In this document: positions 35,047-43,809 of the stretch, in pieces
Layout of the letters: each line of letters opens with the position of its first letter
Position numbering within the stretch: position 1 is the first letter of the stretch
Source: UBA7672 sp041398245
Lineage (GTDB): Bacteria; Pseudomonadota; Alphaproteobacteria; Caulobacterales; Hyphomonadaceae
Assembly (NCBI GenBank): GCA_041398245.1
Contig: JAWKVC010000005.1
Location: 124,001-188,000 of the forward strand
DNA: 64,000 nucleotides
Direction: 5' to 3'
The notes under the pieces: generated by a model
Database searches by the model: none
The model's input: the letters and a program-made list of their open reading frames with translations, nothing else
Told to the model about the DNA's origin: nothing
Made by a program: the position numbers and the translations under genes

Positions 35047-35471
35047 GTCGCGTCGATCTCCGAGGCGAACCATTCGAGCAGGCGACGCTCGAACCTCTGC
35101 GACTCGTAGAATGCGATGCCGCCTTCATTATCGGTTTCGGTCGCCACCCACACATAGGTGCAGCCGCGTTCGCGTCCCCACGCGATCAGCGCGCGGATCA
35201 TCCCGCTTGCGATGCCGCGCCGCTGATGGCCGGGCGCGGTCCCCAGATTGTCGATATAGAGGTCCGAGGCGCGGTCGGGCTGCAGGTGAACATTGCCGCG
35301 GATCTGGCCGATCACGACGCCCGCCTCCACGGCCACGAACATGGCGTGATTGGCGTCAGCCAGAAACGCAGCCAGCCTTTCAGGTTGCATCTCCTCGTCG
35401 AACACATCCGCCGCGACCCGGTCGAGCAGGTGGGTGTTCGCGGGCGTGATGTGGCGGATGGCGAACGTCAT
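35043..35471 (-). CDS. GNAT family N-acetyltransferase
   Basis: The 142-residue protein is a single GNAT domain. The acetyl-CoA pyrophosphate loop is PGHQRRGIAS (motif A, Q/RxxGxG/A), followed by the VATETDNEGGIAFYESQRFE block typical of motif B. The substrate is not predictable. It shares the tetranucleotide CTAG with the phoB stop codon on the opposite strand. Confidence 0.88.
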   Translation of the reverse strand: MTFAIRHITPANTHLLDRVAADVFDEEMQPERLAAFLADANHAMFVAVEAGVVIGQIRGNVHLQPDRASDLYIDNLGTAPGHQRRGIASGMIRALIAWGRERGCTYVWVATETDNEGGIAFYESQRFERRLLEWFASEIDAT

Positions 35472-35519
35472 GACGAGTCCCCGGGTCTTGCCGCGAATCT
35501 AGGCGGACAATCCATCACT

Positions 35520-35562
35520 GTCATTCCGGCTCTGCGCGGCTTCGCCGCCGGGCCGGAATGAC
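35520..35562. repeat. Palindromic repeat element
   Basis: Arms GTCATTCCGGC / GCCGGAATGAC enclose an inner GCGGC/GCCGC stem. The design (outer GTCATTCCGGC arms around a GC-rich hairpin) is the form of dispersed intergenic palindromes in many alphaproteobacterial genomes. It lies between the acetyltransferase and purB starts. Confidence 0.7.
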
Positions 35563-35633
35563 GCCTCGGCCAAGCCGGATGACAAGCCGGGTGAGGGGGC
35601 CTAAAGGCTGCGCAGACCAGCCGGAGCCCGCCC

Positions 35634-36944
<1,311 letters not shown>

Positions 36945-36953
36945 ACAAAACAT

Positions 36954-36982
36954 GGGCCGGAGCCCCACCCGGACTCCGGCCC
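36954..36982 (+). terminator. Hairpin after purB
   Basis: The stem GGGCCGGAG / CTCCGGCCC has an 11-base loop and starts ten bases after the purB stop. No T tract follows. The same GGGCCGGAG arm occurs in the hairpin at 31164-31193, suggesting a common terminator style in this genome. Confidence 0.55.
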
Positions 36983-37251
36983 AAGGCCATGATGGCGGAG
37001 CAGCTCGGCGCGAGGGGTCGTGCGCCGCTGCTCCAACCGGACCCCTGCGCGCGAGGGGGGACATCTGGCGCGACCGCGTCGGAGGAGCGGACGGCACGGG
37101 CCCGGTCGGGACCAGGCCAGCGGGGGCTGACCCTCAGCACACAGATTGACCGGCAAGCGCTAACGAAGGCGCCTCCGCCAGCAATACTGTTTGACGAAAG
37201 GTATTCACCATGCCGGCGGCACGGGGCGTTCCGCCTTGGGACGCGTGCATG

Positions 37252-37290
37252 AAAAACCCCGCCGGCAGGCCGTTGGCCGGGCGGCGGGGC
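37252..37290 (-). terminator. Rho-independent terminator of the zeta-inhibitor gene
   Basis: Read on the minus strand, a GC-rich stem (GCCCCGCC ... GGCGGGG) with an inner GGCC/GGCC hairpin is followed by TTTTTC. It lies 37 bases past the stop of the minus-strand gene. Confidence 0.88.
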
Positions 37291-37326
37291 AATTCGCGTG
37301 GTGAATCTGAATAGCTGACGAGTCGG

Positions 37327-37653
37327 CTATTTCTTCTCGGCTTTGACCTGCTCGATGGCCGTGTCCATCAGCTCGGTCATCTGCCGCTGCAGCTGATGGT
37401 CGCTGATGTCGACGCCGGCGGCGTCCAGGTCGCCTTTGACCTTACGGAATACGTCTTCGTCGCCGGGGGCCTCGAAGTCGGCCTTGACCACTTCGGTGGC
37501 GTAGGCGGCGGCGGCTTCACCGGTCTTGCCCAGCTTTTCAGCAGCCCAGAGCCCCAGAAGCTTGTTCCGGCGGGCGTTCGCCTTGAAGCGAAGCTCCTGA
37601 TCCAGGGCGAATTTGCCTTCTTCAGCCCGTTCACGCTTGTCGAAACCGCTCAC
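37327..37653 (-). CDS. F1Fo-ATPase inhibitor zeta subunit (DUF1476)
   Basis: The 108-residue protein matches the alphaproteobacterial zeta subunit, which binds F1 and blocks ATP hydrolysis. It has FDKRERAEEGKFA at the N-terminus (the inhibitory segment), then FKANARRNKLLGLWAAEKLG and YATEVVKADFEAPGDEDVFRK. The natural start is the GTG at 37653, which gives the family length and has AGGGAGA upstream; extending to an ATG further upstream adds an Arg-rich non-native tail. It stands alone, far from any ATP synthase genes, with its own terminator. Confidence 0.9.
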   Translation of the reverse strand: MSGFDKRERAEEGKFALDQELRFKANARRNKLLGLWAAEKLGKTGEAAAAYATEVVKADFEAPGDEDVFRKVKGDLDAAGVDISDHQLQRQMTELMDTAIEQVKAEKK

Positions 37654-37835
37654 ACATCGTCTCCCTGGGGTCGCTTGCGCCCCGTGCCTGTCACGTCGAT
37701 ATAGCCACTCGAAAGGGCTGAAAACACCCCCGCGACGACGCCGGACGCGACGCCACGCCACGGATGGGCTAGGAACCACTTTCCTACACGAGTCGGGGGC
37801 GGAAGCAGCCGCTTTCCGGCCCAGGAGACGTTAGA

Positions 37836-38597
37836 ATGGCCAAGCGCCGGAAAATCTACGAAGGCAAGGCGAAGATCCTCTACGAGGGTCCCGAACCGGG
37901 CACGCTCATCCAGTATTTCAAGGACGATGCGACCGCCTTCAACAACGAGAAACGCGCCGTGCTGGATGGCAAGGGCGTGCTCAACAACCGCATCTCCGAA
38001 TTCGTCATGATGCAGCTCAACCAGATCGGGCTGCCGACCCACTTCCTGAAGCGTATCAACATGCGCGAGCAGCTGATCCGCGAAGTGGAGATCATCCCGC
38101 TTGAAGTGATCTGCCGCAATGTCGCGGCCGGCTCGCTGTCCAAGCGGCTCGGCATCGAGGAGGGCACGCCGCTGCCGCGTTCGATCATCGAGTTCTGCTA
38201 CAAGAAGGACGAACTCGGCGATCCCATGGTCACCGAGGAACACATCACGGCGTTCAACTGGGCGACCCACCAGGAGATCGACGACATCCTGGCGATGACG
38301 CTGCGTATCAACGACTTCCTCACCGGCCTGTTCGCCGGGGCGCAGATCAAGCTGGTCGACTTCAAGGTCGAATACGGCCGCCTCTATGAGGGCGAGATGG
38401 TGCGCACGGTGCTCGCCGACGAGATCAGCCCGGACAGCTGCCGCCTGTGGGACATGTCGACCGGCGAGAAGCTGGACAAGGACCGCTTCCGCCGCGATCT
38501 CGGCGGCGTCACCGAGGCCTATGCCGAGGTTGCGCGGCGGCTTGGAATCATCAAGGAAGCGGGCGGGGCGGAGATCCTCTCCTTCTCCGGCAAATAG
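37836..38597 (+). CDS. purC: Phosphoribosylaminoimidazole-succinocarboxamide (SAICAR) synthase
   Basis: This enzyme joins aspartate to CAIR with ATP in purine synthesis. The 253-residue protein has the expected YEGKAKILYEG start, the IPLEVICRNVAAGSL motif, and the VDFKVEYGR and DEISPDSCRLWD blocks of the active site. purS follows 8 bases later. PurC makes the substrate used by purB in the preceding cluster. Confidence 0.97.
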   Translation: MAKRRKIYEGKAKILYEGPEPGTLIQYFKDDATAFNNEKRAVLDGKGVLNNRISEFVMMQLNQIGLPTHFLKRINMREQLIREVEIIPLEVICRNVAAGSLSKRLGIEEGTPLPRSIIEFCYKKDELGDPMVTEEHITAFNWATHQEIDDILAMTLRINDFLTGLFAGAQIKLVDFKVEYGRLYEGEMVRTVLADEISPDSCRLWDMSTGEKLDKDRFRRDLGGVTEAYAEVARRLGIIKEAGGAEILSFSGK

Positions 38598-38605
38598 GCG
38601 GTCCC

Positions 38606-38848
38606 ATGAAAGCCAGGGTGCATGTCTCGCTGAAATCCGGCGTCCTCGATCCGCAGGGCAAGGCCGTGGGCGATGCGTTGGGCCGGCTGGGCTTCAACGA
38701 GGTTGCCGGCGTACGCGTCGGCAAGACGATCGAGATCGAGCTTGCCGACGGCCTGTCCAAGGAACAGGCGCAGGCCCGCGTGAAGGAAATGTGCGAGAAG
38801 CTGCTCGCGAACACGGTCGTCGAGCGCTACGCGATCGAGATCGCCTGA
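38606..38848 (+). CDS. purS: FGAM synthase small subunit PurS
   Basis: The 80-residue protein with start ATG at 38606 is the small PurS subunit needed to assemble PurL and PurQ into formylglycinamidine ribonucleotide synthase. It shows KARVHVSLKSGVLDPQGKAV and the VRVGKTIEIEL strand. It is 8 bases after purC, so the two are cotranscribed. The PurQ partner gene is 3.1 kb further on, after a minus-strand insertion. purL is not in the window. Confidence 0.95.
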   Translation: MKARVHVSLKSGVLDPQGKAVGDALGRLGFNEVAGVRVGKTIEIELADGLSKEQAQARVKEMCEKLLANTVVERYAIEIA

Positions 38849-38865
38849 GGCCGGCCGGCCTAAGA

Positions 38866-39000
38866 CTACTTCGTCTTTTCAGCCGAGTCCGAAACCGCCT
38901 TGCCGGCGGCCTGAACGTCCTTGCCGAGGCCTTCGATCGTGTTGCAGGCCGCCGCCAGCAGCGGCGCGGCGATCATGACAGCGAGGAGAAGTTTGCGCAT
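38866..39000 (-). CDS. Entericidin A/B-like small lipoprotein
   Basis: This 44-residue protein is easily missed. It has signal MRKLLLAVMIAAPLLAAAC with a lipobox, then NTIEGLGKDVQAAGKAVSD, the hallmark of the entericidin family (NTxxGxGxDVQxxGxAI). Entericidins are small cell-envelope lipoproteins, originally described as an antidote/toxin pair. Its 3' end is 17 bases from the convergent purS stop. A second, longer entericidin-like gene lies at 41201-41452. Confidence 0.85.
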   Translation of the reverse strand: MRKLLLAVMIAAPLLAAACNTIEGLGKDVQAAGKAVSDSAEKTK

Positions 39001-39086
39001 TCGGCGCCCCTGGTTCCAGTATCCTGAGCCTTGAAGATGACCGCTGGCGCAGCGCCGCGCAAGGGCCCGCCCTACGGTACGGCGTC

Positions 39087-41054
39087 TTATTGGGGCGGGG
39101 GCGCTTCGGTGAACACGGTGTCGAACAGGCCGTCGAACAGGCTCGCGCCAAAAGTCGTTACATGGTTGGAGTCGGCATAGATCGAGCGATCCATCCGGAC
39201 GAGATCGCACGTCGTCCGGTTGCACAGCACAGGTTCGGAATCCAGCACCCTCACGCCCGCTTCCGCCAGCACCCGGTCCACGCGCACGAGCAGCCGGCGA
39301 TGCGTCTCGGCGTCCAGCGGACTGACGCCCGGCGCGCCAAGCCAGTAAGCGAGACCCAGCTGCTTGGCCGGCGCCAGCGAAGGTTCGGGCAGGGGGCGCA
39401 GCACGACCAGCTCGCGCTTGCCGAGCAGCGCGCGCGTCGCGGCGAAGCCCTTGGCCAGCATGGCGGCGTTCTCGTCCTGTGAGGACGACTGGCGGCCTTC
39501 GAAAGTCAGGTATTGCTGCGCGTCGGATGGATCGTTTGGTTTCTCGATGTACCAGGCGAGCCGGCCGATCAGGACGACCTGACCGATATCCGGCTGGCTG
39601 GCGATATAGGCCAACGCCGCTTTCACGAACGCCTCGCAGTCAACATCGCCCCTGATGCGGTTGAGGCCGGCCAGCGGCGGGCAGCCATTCCGCGTGAAGA
39701 CGAGCCCGCGCGCGCCATGAGCCGCGGCGGCGCGCGACAAGGACGGCCACAGGACATCGCCATGGCTGTCGCCGATGATGGCGAAGGTCGGTTTCACCGC
39801 CGCGTCGTCTACGCCTGCATGGCACACATCGCCCGAGCGAGCCTGTTCGACCGAGCGTTGGTTGCAGAAGGTCGAACTCTCCGGCCAGTCATGGCGCGCG
39901 ATGTCGTAGTCCAGGACCGTCGCTGTAACGCGCTCCGGAATGCCGTCCCTGACGGCGATGAAGGCGAAGGCTGCCGCCGCAGTCAGGCTGCCAAGCACGC
40001 CGGCGGCGACAGGTTTCAGCGGCCGCGGGCGACCCGTGCGGCCCGAAGGACGGCGGAAGGGCTGCTCGATGAAACGCCACGACGCCACGGCCGCCAGGAA
40101 GCTGAGCGCAAACAGCGCGATGCGGGGCGCCACGGGCTGAGGATCAAAGCCGAGATAGTGATAGATGACGATGATCGGCCAGTGCCAGAGATACCACGAG
40201 TAGGACACCTTCCCGACGAAGGCGATCGGCTTCCAGGCCAGAAGCCGCCCGGCCATGCCGCCGCCTGCATTGGATGCATGGAGTATCATCACGGCGCCCC
40301 CGACCGGCAGCAGCGCGGTGGGGCCGGGAAATGGCGTTGCATGCGTATAGAGCACGCATGCGAGAAAGATCATGACGAGTCCCGCGACACCCATGATGCT
40401 GGCCAGTTGCGAGCCGCGCCTGGGCCTCGGCGCAAGCGCGAGCAGACTCCCTGCCAGCAATTCCCACGCGCGCGAGGGCAGAAGGTAGAACGTCACCTGC
40501 GGATCAAAGCTGATCGCATAGGCGCTCCATGCCAGTGAGCCGGCGGCGAGCACGATAATCGCCGGCAACAGCCAGCGTGGCCGCCAGCGACCGAGCACCA
40601 CGACAATCACCGGCAGGACGATGTAGAATTGCTCTTCCACAGCCAGCGACCAGGTGTGGATCAGCGGCGATTGTGAGGCTTCCTGGAAGAAGTAGTTGAT
40701 CTCGAGGTTGAAGAAGAAGTTGGACGAGAAAAGCGCGGCGAAGAAACCGGCGCGGCCAAGGTCGTTGAAGTCCGATGGCAGCATCACGAACCAGGCCACG
40801 GCCAGTGTGAAGGCCAGCATGACGAACAGCGCGGGAAGCAGCCGGCGGAACCGTCGCTCGTAGAAGGTCAGGAAGGTGAAGCTTCCGGCCTTCACCTCGT
40901 CATGGACGATGCTAGTGATCAGGAAGCCGGAGATGACGAAGAACACGTCAACGCCGACGAATCCTCCACTGATGGCTGGAAAGCCATAGTGATAGAGCAC
41001 GACCGCGAGCACAGCGACGGCGCGCAGGCCGTCGATCTCGCCCCTGTAGACCAT
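39087..41054 (-). CDS. OafA/YrhL-type membrane acyltransferase with C-terminal SGNH domain
   Basis: The 655-residue protein has an acyltransferase-3 membrane part (about residues 1-360, roughly ten helices) starting YRGEIDGLRAVAVLAVVLYH with the conserved Arg and His. A periplasmic SGNH hydrolase-like domain follows (about 400-650) with GDSHGDVLWPSL and DSNHVT motifs carrying the Ser and Asp/His. Such proteins O-acetylate sugars of lipopolysaccharide, peptidoglycan or other glycans. No glycan-synthesis genes are adjacent. It sits in the minus-strand block between purS and purQ. Confidence 0.92.
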   Translation of the reverse strand: MVYRGEIDGLRAVAVLAVVLYHYGFPAISGGFVGVDVFFVISGFLITSIVHDEVKAGSFTFLTFYERRFRRLLPALFVMLAFTLAVAWFVMLPSDFNDLGRAGFFAALFSSNFFFNLEINYFFQEASQSPLIHTWSLAVEEQFYIVLPVIVVVLGRWRPRWLLPAIIVLAAGSLAWSAYAISFDPQVTFYLLPSRAWELLAGSLLALAPRPRRGSQLASIMGVAGLVMIFLACVLYTHATPFPGPTALLPVGGAVMILHASNAGGGMAGRLLAWKPIAFVGKVSYSWYLWHWPIIVIYHYLGFDPQPVAPRIALFALSFLAAVASWRFIEQPFRRPSGRTGRPRPLKPVAAGVLGSLTAAAAFAFIAVRDGIPERVTATVLDYDIARHDWPESSTFCNQRSVEQARSGDVCHAGVDDAAVKPTFAIIGDSHGDVLWPSLSRAAAAHGARGLVFTRNGCPPLAGLNRIRGDVDCEAFVKAALAYIASQPDIGQVVLIGRLAWYIEKPNDPSDAQQYLTFEGRQSSSQDENAAMLAKGFAATRALLGKRELVVLRPLPEPSLAPAKQLGLAYWLGAPGVSPLDAETHRRLLVRVDRVLAEAGVRVLDSEPVLCNRTTCDLVRMDRSIYADSNHVTTFGASLFDGLFDTVFTEAPPPQ

Positions 41055-41200
41055 GGATGGGGTCCCCCACGCGGCCTCGCAATTCCGCGCCGCGCGAAGA
41101 TATCCACGTCCATGGCCGGATCAATATGACTGAGAAAACAATGGTCGCCTGCGGCGCGAGCAGCATCCGAAACAAGTCGTGCGGATTAGAAGGCGCCCAA

Positions 41201-41452
41201 CTATTCGGGCTGACGCAGCGGCGGCGGATCGTCCGTAAGCGGAGGCTGGCATTCGGGACCGGTGGGTGTCCGGCCATGTGCATCGGGCGCGCAGGCGGGG
41301 GCGTCGCCCGTCTTCGAGCCGCCCTGCAGGTCGGACGCGGTGTCCGACATCGCGCCGCCCAGCGCCTGCAGATCCTGGCCGACGCCGGACATCATGTTGC
41401 AGCCGCCCAGCGTCATCGCGAGCGCCGCCATGAGGATCACGCCCCTGTTCAT
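41201..41452 (-). CDS. Entericidin-like lipoprotein with a Pro/Cys-containing tail
   Basis: The ATG at 41452 has GGAGGGA just upstream, giving 83 residues. The signal and lipobox are MNRGVILMAALAMTLGGC; then SGVGQDLQALGGAMSDTA follows the entericidin pattern. Unlike entericidins (about 45 residues) it continues with a ~40-residue extension rich in Pro, Gly and Asp with two further cysteines. The extension is not recognised. It lies 146 bases upstream of the acyltransferase on the same strand. Confidence 0.78.
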   Translation of the reverse strand: MNRGVILMAALAMTLGGCNMMSGVGQDLQALGGAMSDTASDLQGGSKTGDAPACAPDAHGRTPTGPECQPPLTDDPPPLRQPE

Positions 41453-41543
41453 GAAATCCCTCCGTCGAGCCATGGCCTCACTCCCTCCGCCCGGAATCAG
41501 GCGAAAATCGGGTTACGTTTTACGACGGTCGTGTTCGCCTGAC

Positions 41544-41816
41544 TCAGGTCTTCTGCTGGTCGCCGGCGACCCGGTGCTCGACCGTCAGCGGCCGGCAGAC
41601 CAGATCATCGCTTGCCTGATAGACAATCGCGGGCGCCACCTGTTTCAGCGCGTATTCGTCGGCTGCGGCGTTGCCGCTCGACTGCAGCACCTTGGCGCTC
41701 TTCACTGTGCCATTGCCGCTCGAACAGACATCCAGCACGGTTTCATAGGTGGTTACGGTTGCGCAGCCGCCGGCGGCGAGGCCGGCAAGGGCGGCGAGGG
41801 ACAAAATGGCCCGCAT
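41544..41816 (-). CDS. Small lipoprotein with TonB C-terminal-like domain
   Basis: From the ATG at 41816 (AGGGGA upstream) the protein has 90 residues with a lipoprotein signal ending GLAAGGC. The mature part contains NGTVKSAKVLQSSGNAAADE, which resembles the TonB C-terminal fold (GxVxxAxVLxSSGxxxLDxxAL). It lacks the Pro-rich spanner and membrane anchor of an energy transducer. It may be a stand-alone TonB-C-like periplasmic protein; the function is unknown. It is divergent from purQ. Confidence 0.65.
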   Translation of the reverse strand: MRAILSLAALAGLAAGGCATVTTYETVLDVCSSGNGTVKSAKVLQSSGNAAADEYALKQVAPAIVYQASDDLVCRPLTVEHRVAGDQQKT

Positions 41817-41962
41817 GGAGATCCCCTTCCAATTCGTCGGCAAACGGTAGCCTACCCGCCGCGCCGGTCAACGCCCCGCCGCTCACGCCCTCGCGACTCG
41901 GGGCGAAACCTGCTAGAGGCGCGCGCAAGGCCAGCCGGCCCCCGAAAACCGCAAGAACGCCC

Positions 41963-42625
41963 ATGAAATCTGCTGTCATCGTCTTTCCCGGCTCCAACTG
42001 CGACCGCGACGCCCAGACCGCCCTGCGGCAGGTGACGGGCGCCGAACCGGCGATGGTCTGGCACAAGGACGCTGTCATCCCGGACGGGGTGGACCTGATC
42101 GTCCTGCCCGGCGGGTTCTCCTATGGTGATTATCTCCGCTCGGGCGCCATGGCGGCGGCCTCGCCGATTGGCGACGCCGTGCGCGCACACGCCGCCCGCG
42201 GCGGTTACGTCCTCGCCATCTGCAACGGCTTCCAGGTGGCGACCGAGATGGGCCTGCTGCCCGGCGCGCTCCTGCGCAACGCCTCGCTCAACTTCGTCTG
42301 CCGGCCACAGCCTCTCGCCATCGCAGCCAACTCCTCGGCTTTCACCGCCGCCTACAAGGGCCAGCGCGAAGTCTCTTTCCCGATCGCACACCATGACGGC
42401 AACTACTTTGCCGACGCGGCCACGCTCGACCGGCTGGAAGGCGAGGGCCGGGTCGCCTTCCGCTATGTCGGCAATCCCAACGGATCGGCGCGCGACATCG
42501 CCGGCATCCTGTCGGAGAATGGCCGCGTGCTTGGCATGATGCCCCACCCGGAGCGCGCCATGGCGGGCCAGGAAGGCGGCAATGACGGCGTGAAGCTGTT
42601 CGAAAGCGTGCTCGCCGCCGCCTGA
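41963..42625 (+). CDS. purQ: FGAM synthase glutaminase subunit PurQ
   Basis: The class I glutamine amidotransferase subunit supplies ammonia to PurL. The 220-residue protein has the catalytic Cys in LAICNGFQVATEMGLLPGAL, the His/Glu pair in MMPHPERAM, and the N-terminal VIVFPGSNCDRD. The ATG at 41963 begins the family-conserved MKSAVIVFPG. It is separated from purC-purS by four minus-strand genes. purL does not follow it, as a dps gene is next. Confidence 0.96.
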   Translation: MKSAVIVFPGSNCDRDAQTALRQVTGAEPAMVWHKDAVIPDGVDLIVLPGGFSYGDYLRSGAMAAASPIGDAVRAHAARGGYVLAICNGFQVATEMGLLPGALLRNASLNFVCRPQPLAIAANSSAFTAAYKGQREVSFPIAHHDGNYFADAATLDRLEGEGRVAFRYVGNPNGSARDIAGILSENGRVLGMMPHPERAMAGQEGGNDGVKLFESVLAAA

Positions 42626-42698
42626 TCGGGCCAAGCGGTTTGAGCCAGACAGGTTGGGCCAGATCGCCGCACGGGTTGCCGCGGCCTGGGCCATGCTT

Positions 42699-42719
42699 AT
42701 ATTAGAATCGTTCTAATAT
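42699..42719. promoter_or_regulatory. 21-bp palindrome resembling an Irr/ICE operator before dps
   Basis: The arms ATATTAGAA and TTCTAATAT are perfect 9-base inverted repeats around TCG. The core TTAGAA-N3-TTCTAA matches the iron-control-element pattern bound by Irr (TTTAGAA-N3-TTCTAAA) and is also close to PerR-type Fur-family sites. It lies immediately upstream of the dps ribosome site, a position suited to repression of an iron-storage gene when iron is low. The site is seen directly; the regulator is inference. Confidence 0.7.
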
Positions 42720-42729
42720 GGAGGTTCGG

Positions 42730-43197
42730 ATGGCTATTGAAATCGGCATCGAGACGAAGGCCCGGAAAAAGGTCGTGGGCGCGCTGGAGCAGGTGCTCGC
42801 GGATACCTACGGCCTCTACAGCAAGACCCACGGCTATCACTGGAACGTCGAAGGCCCGATGTTCAACACGCTGCATCTGATGTTCGAGACGCAGTACAAT
42901 GATCTGTGGACCTCGCTTGATCTGATCGCCGAGCGCATCCGCTCGCTGGGCGAGTACGCTCCCTATGGCGGCCAGATCGGCGCCAAGTCGCGCATCCCCG
43001 CCGACGACGGCGTGCCGGGCGCTGAAGCCATGATCGCCAATCTCGTCGACGGCAACGAGCAACTCGTGCGCTCCGCGCGCGAGGCGCTGAAGGCCGCCGA
43101 GGAAGCGGGCGACCAGGCCACCGCCGATCTGATGACGCAGCGTGTCGCCACCGGCGAAAAGACGGCGTGGATGCTCCGCGCCATGATCACGAAGTAG
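42730..43197 (+). CDS. dps: Dps-family ferritin-like DNA-protection/iron-storage protein
   Basis: Dps dodecamers oxidise Fe(II) with peroxide and store iron, protecting DNA. The 155-residue protein has the ferroxidase segment YGLYSKTHGYHWNVEGPMF, then LHLMFETQYNDLWTSLD and AERIRSLG. The true start is the ATG at 42730 with GGAGG eight bases upstream; an ATG at 42718 falls within the palindromic operator and has no ribosome site. It is monocistronic and convergent with the next gene. Confidence 0.94.
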   Translation: MAIEIGIETKARKKVVGALEQVLADTYGLYSKTHGYHWNVEGPMFNTLHLMFETQYNDLWTSLDLIAERIRSLGEYAPYGGQIGAKSRIPADDGVPGAEAMIANLVDGNEQLVRSAREALKAAEEAGDQATADLMTQRVATGEKTAWMLRAMITK

Positions 43198-43209
43198 CGC
43201 AAGGCGGCG

Positions 43210-43740
43210 CTACAGCGTCGGCGTTGCGATCGGCCGGAAGTGCCAGAACTGCTTCGTCGGCTTGCCGTCGCCGGCGACGCGGATCACTTCGCTTTCAACG
43301 CCGCCGGCGCCGTCCGTGAAGTAGGCGATGGTCAGCTTGCCATCGGCGCTCTGGAAGGTGATGCGGCCGGGCTCGATGCTCTTCAGCGGCGTGAAGCTCC
43401 ACTTCATGCCCGAGCGCGTGTTGGCGACGTCGAGCCCGTAGATGCCGTCTTCGTTCGGTCCGATGCGGTGATATTCGGTATAGGCGCGGTCGTTGCCGAT
43501 GTTCGTCAGCGCCGTTCCGGTGACGACGCCGTTCACGGGTCCGATAAAGGTCTCATAGACCTGCGAGCCATTGTCGTTGGTGTGGACGCGTGCGCCCTGC
43601 ATCCACGACAGCGAGGCGGCGCCATCGGGCACCATCACAGGCGTCGTCTGTCCCGCGGGCGTTGGCGGTTGCGGTGTCTGCGCGATGGCCGCGCCAACAA
43701 GCAATGCGCCCGCGATGAGCGGGCCTGCAATCCGGATCAT
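43210..43740 (-). CDS. Secreted protein, DUF6265-like
   Basis: The 176-residue protein starts with a Sec signal peptide (about 1-20, ending AAIA). The body has SLSWMQGARV, YETFIGPVNG, GTALTNIG and YTEYHRIG, suggesting the small beta-barrel DUF6265 family (family assignment from memory, moderately sure). The function is unknown. It converges with dps, and the two stop codons are 12 bases apart. Confidence 0.7.
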   Translation of the reverse strand: MIRIAGPLIAGALLVGAAIAQTPQPPTPAGQTTPVMVPDGAASLSWMQGARVHTNDNGSQVYETFIGPVNGVVTGTALTNIGNDRAYTEYHRIGPNEDGIYGLDVANTRSGMKWSFTPLKSIEPGRITFQSADGKLTIAYFTDGAGGVESEVIRVAGDGKPTKQFWHFRPIATPTL

Positions 43741-43809
43741 GCCTGTCTCCCCCGGGCTGTTCCGTTATGTGCCGCAGCCTAGACCCGGGATGGCGTCTGC
43801 GCCAACCCC

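Larger units (their letters stand above)
36945..37326. other. 382-base intergenic region between purB and the zeta-inhibitor gene
   Basis: Convergent genes flank this region. Apart from the hairpin just after purB and the terminator of the minus-strand gene, I see no gene, RNA or repeat. The central 37000-37200 part is GC-rich with open frames that lack ribosome sites and protein-like composition. Confidence 0.5.

Noticed and set aside
37654..37835. N-terminal extension of the zeta inhibitor
   Set aside because: The upstream in-frame codons encode an Arg/Trp-rich stretch with no family match; the GTG at 37653 gives the right length and has a ribosome site.
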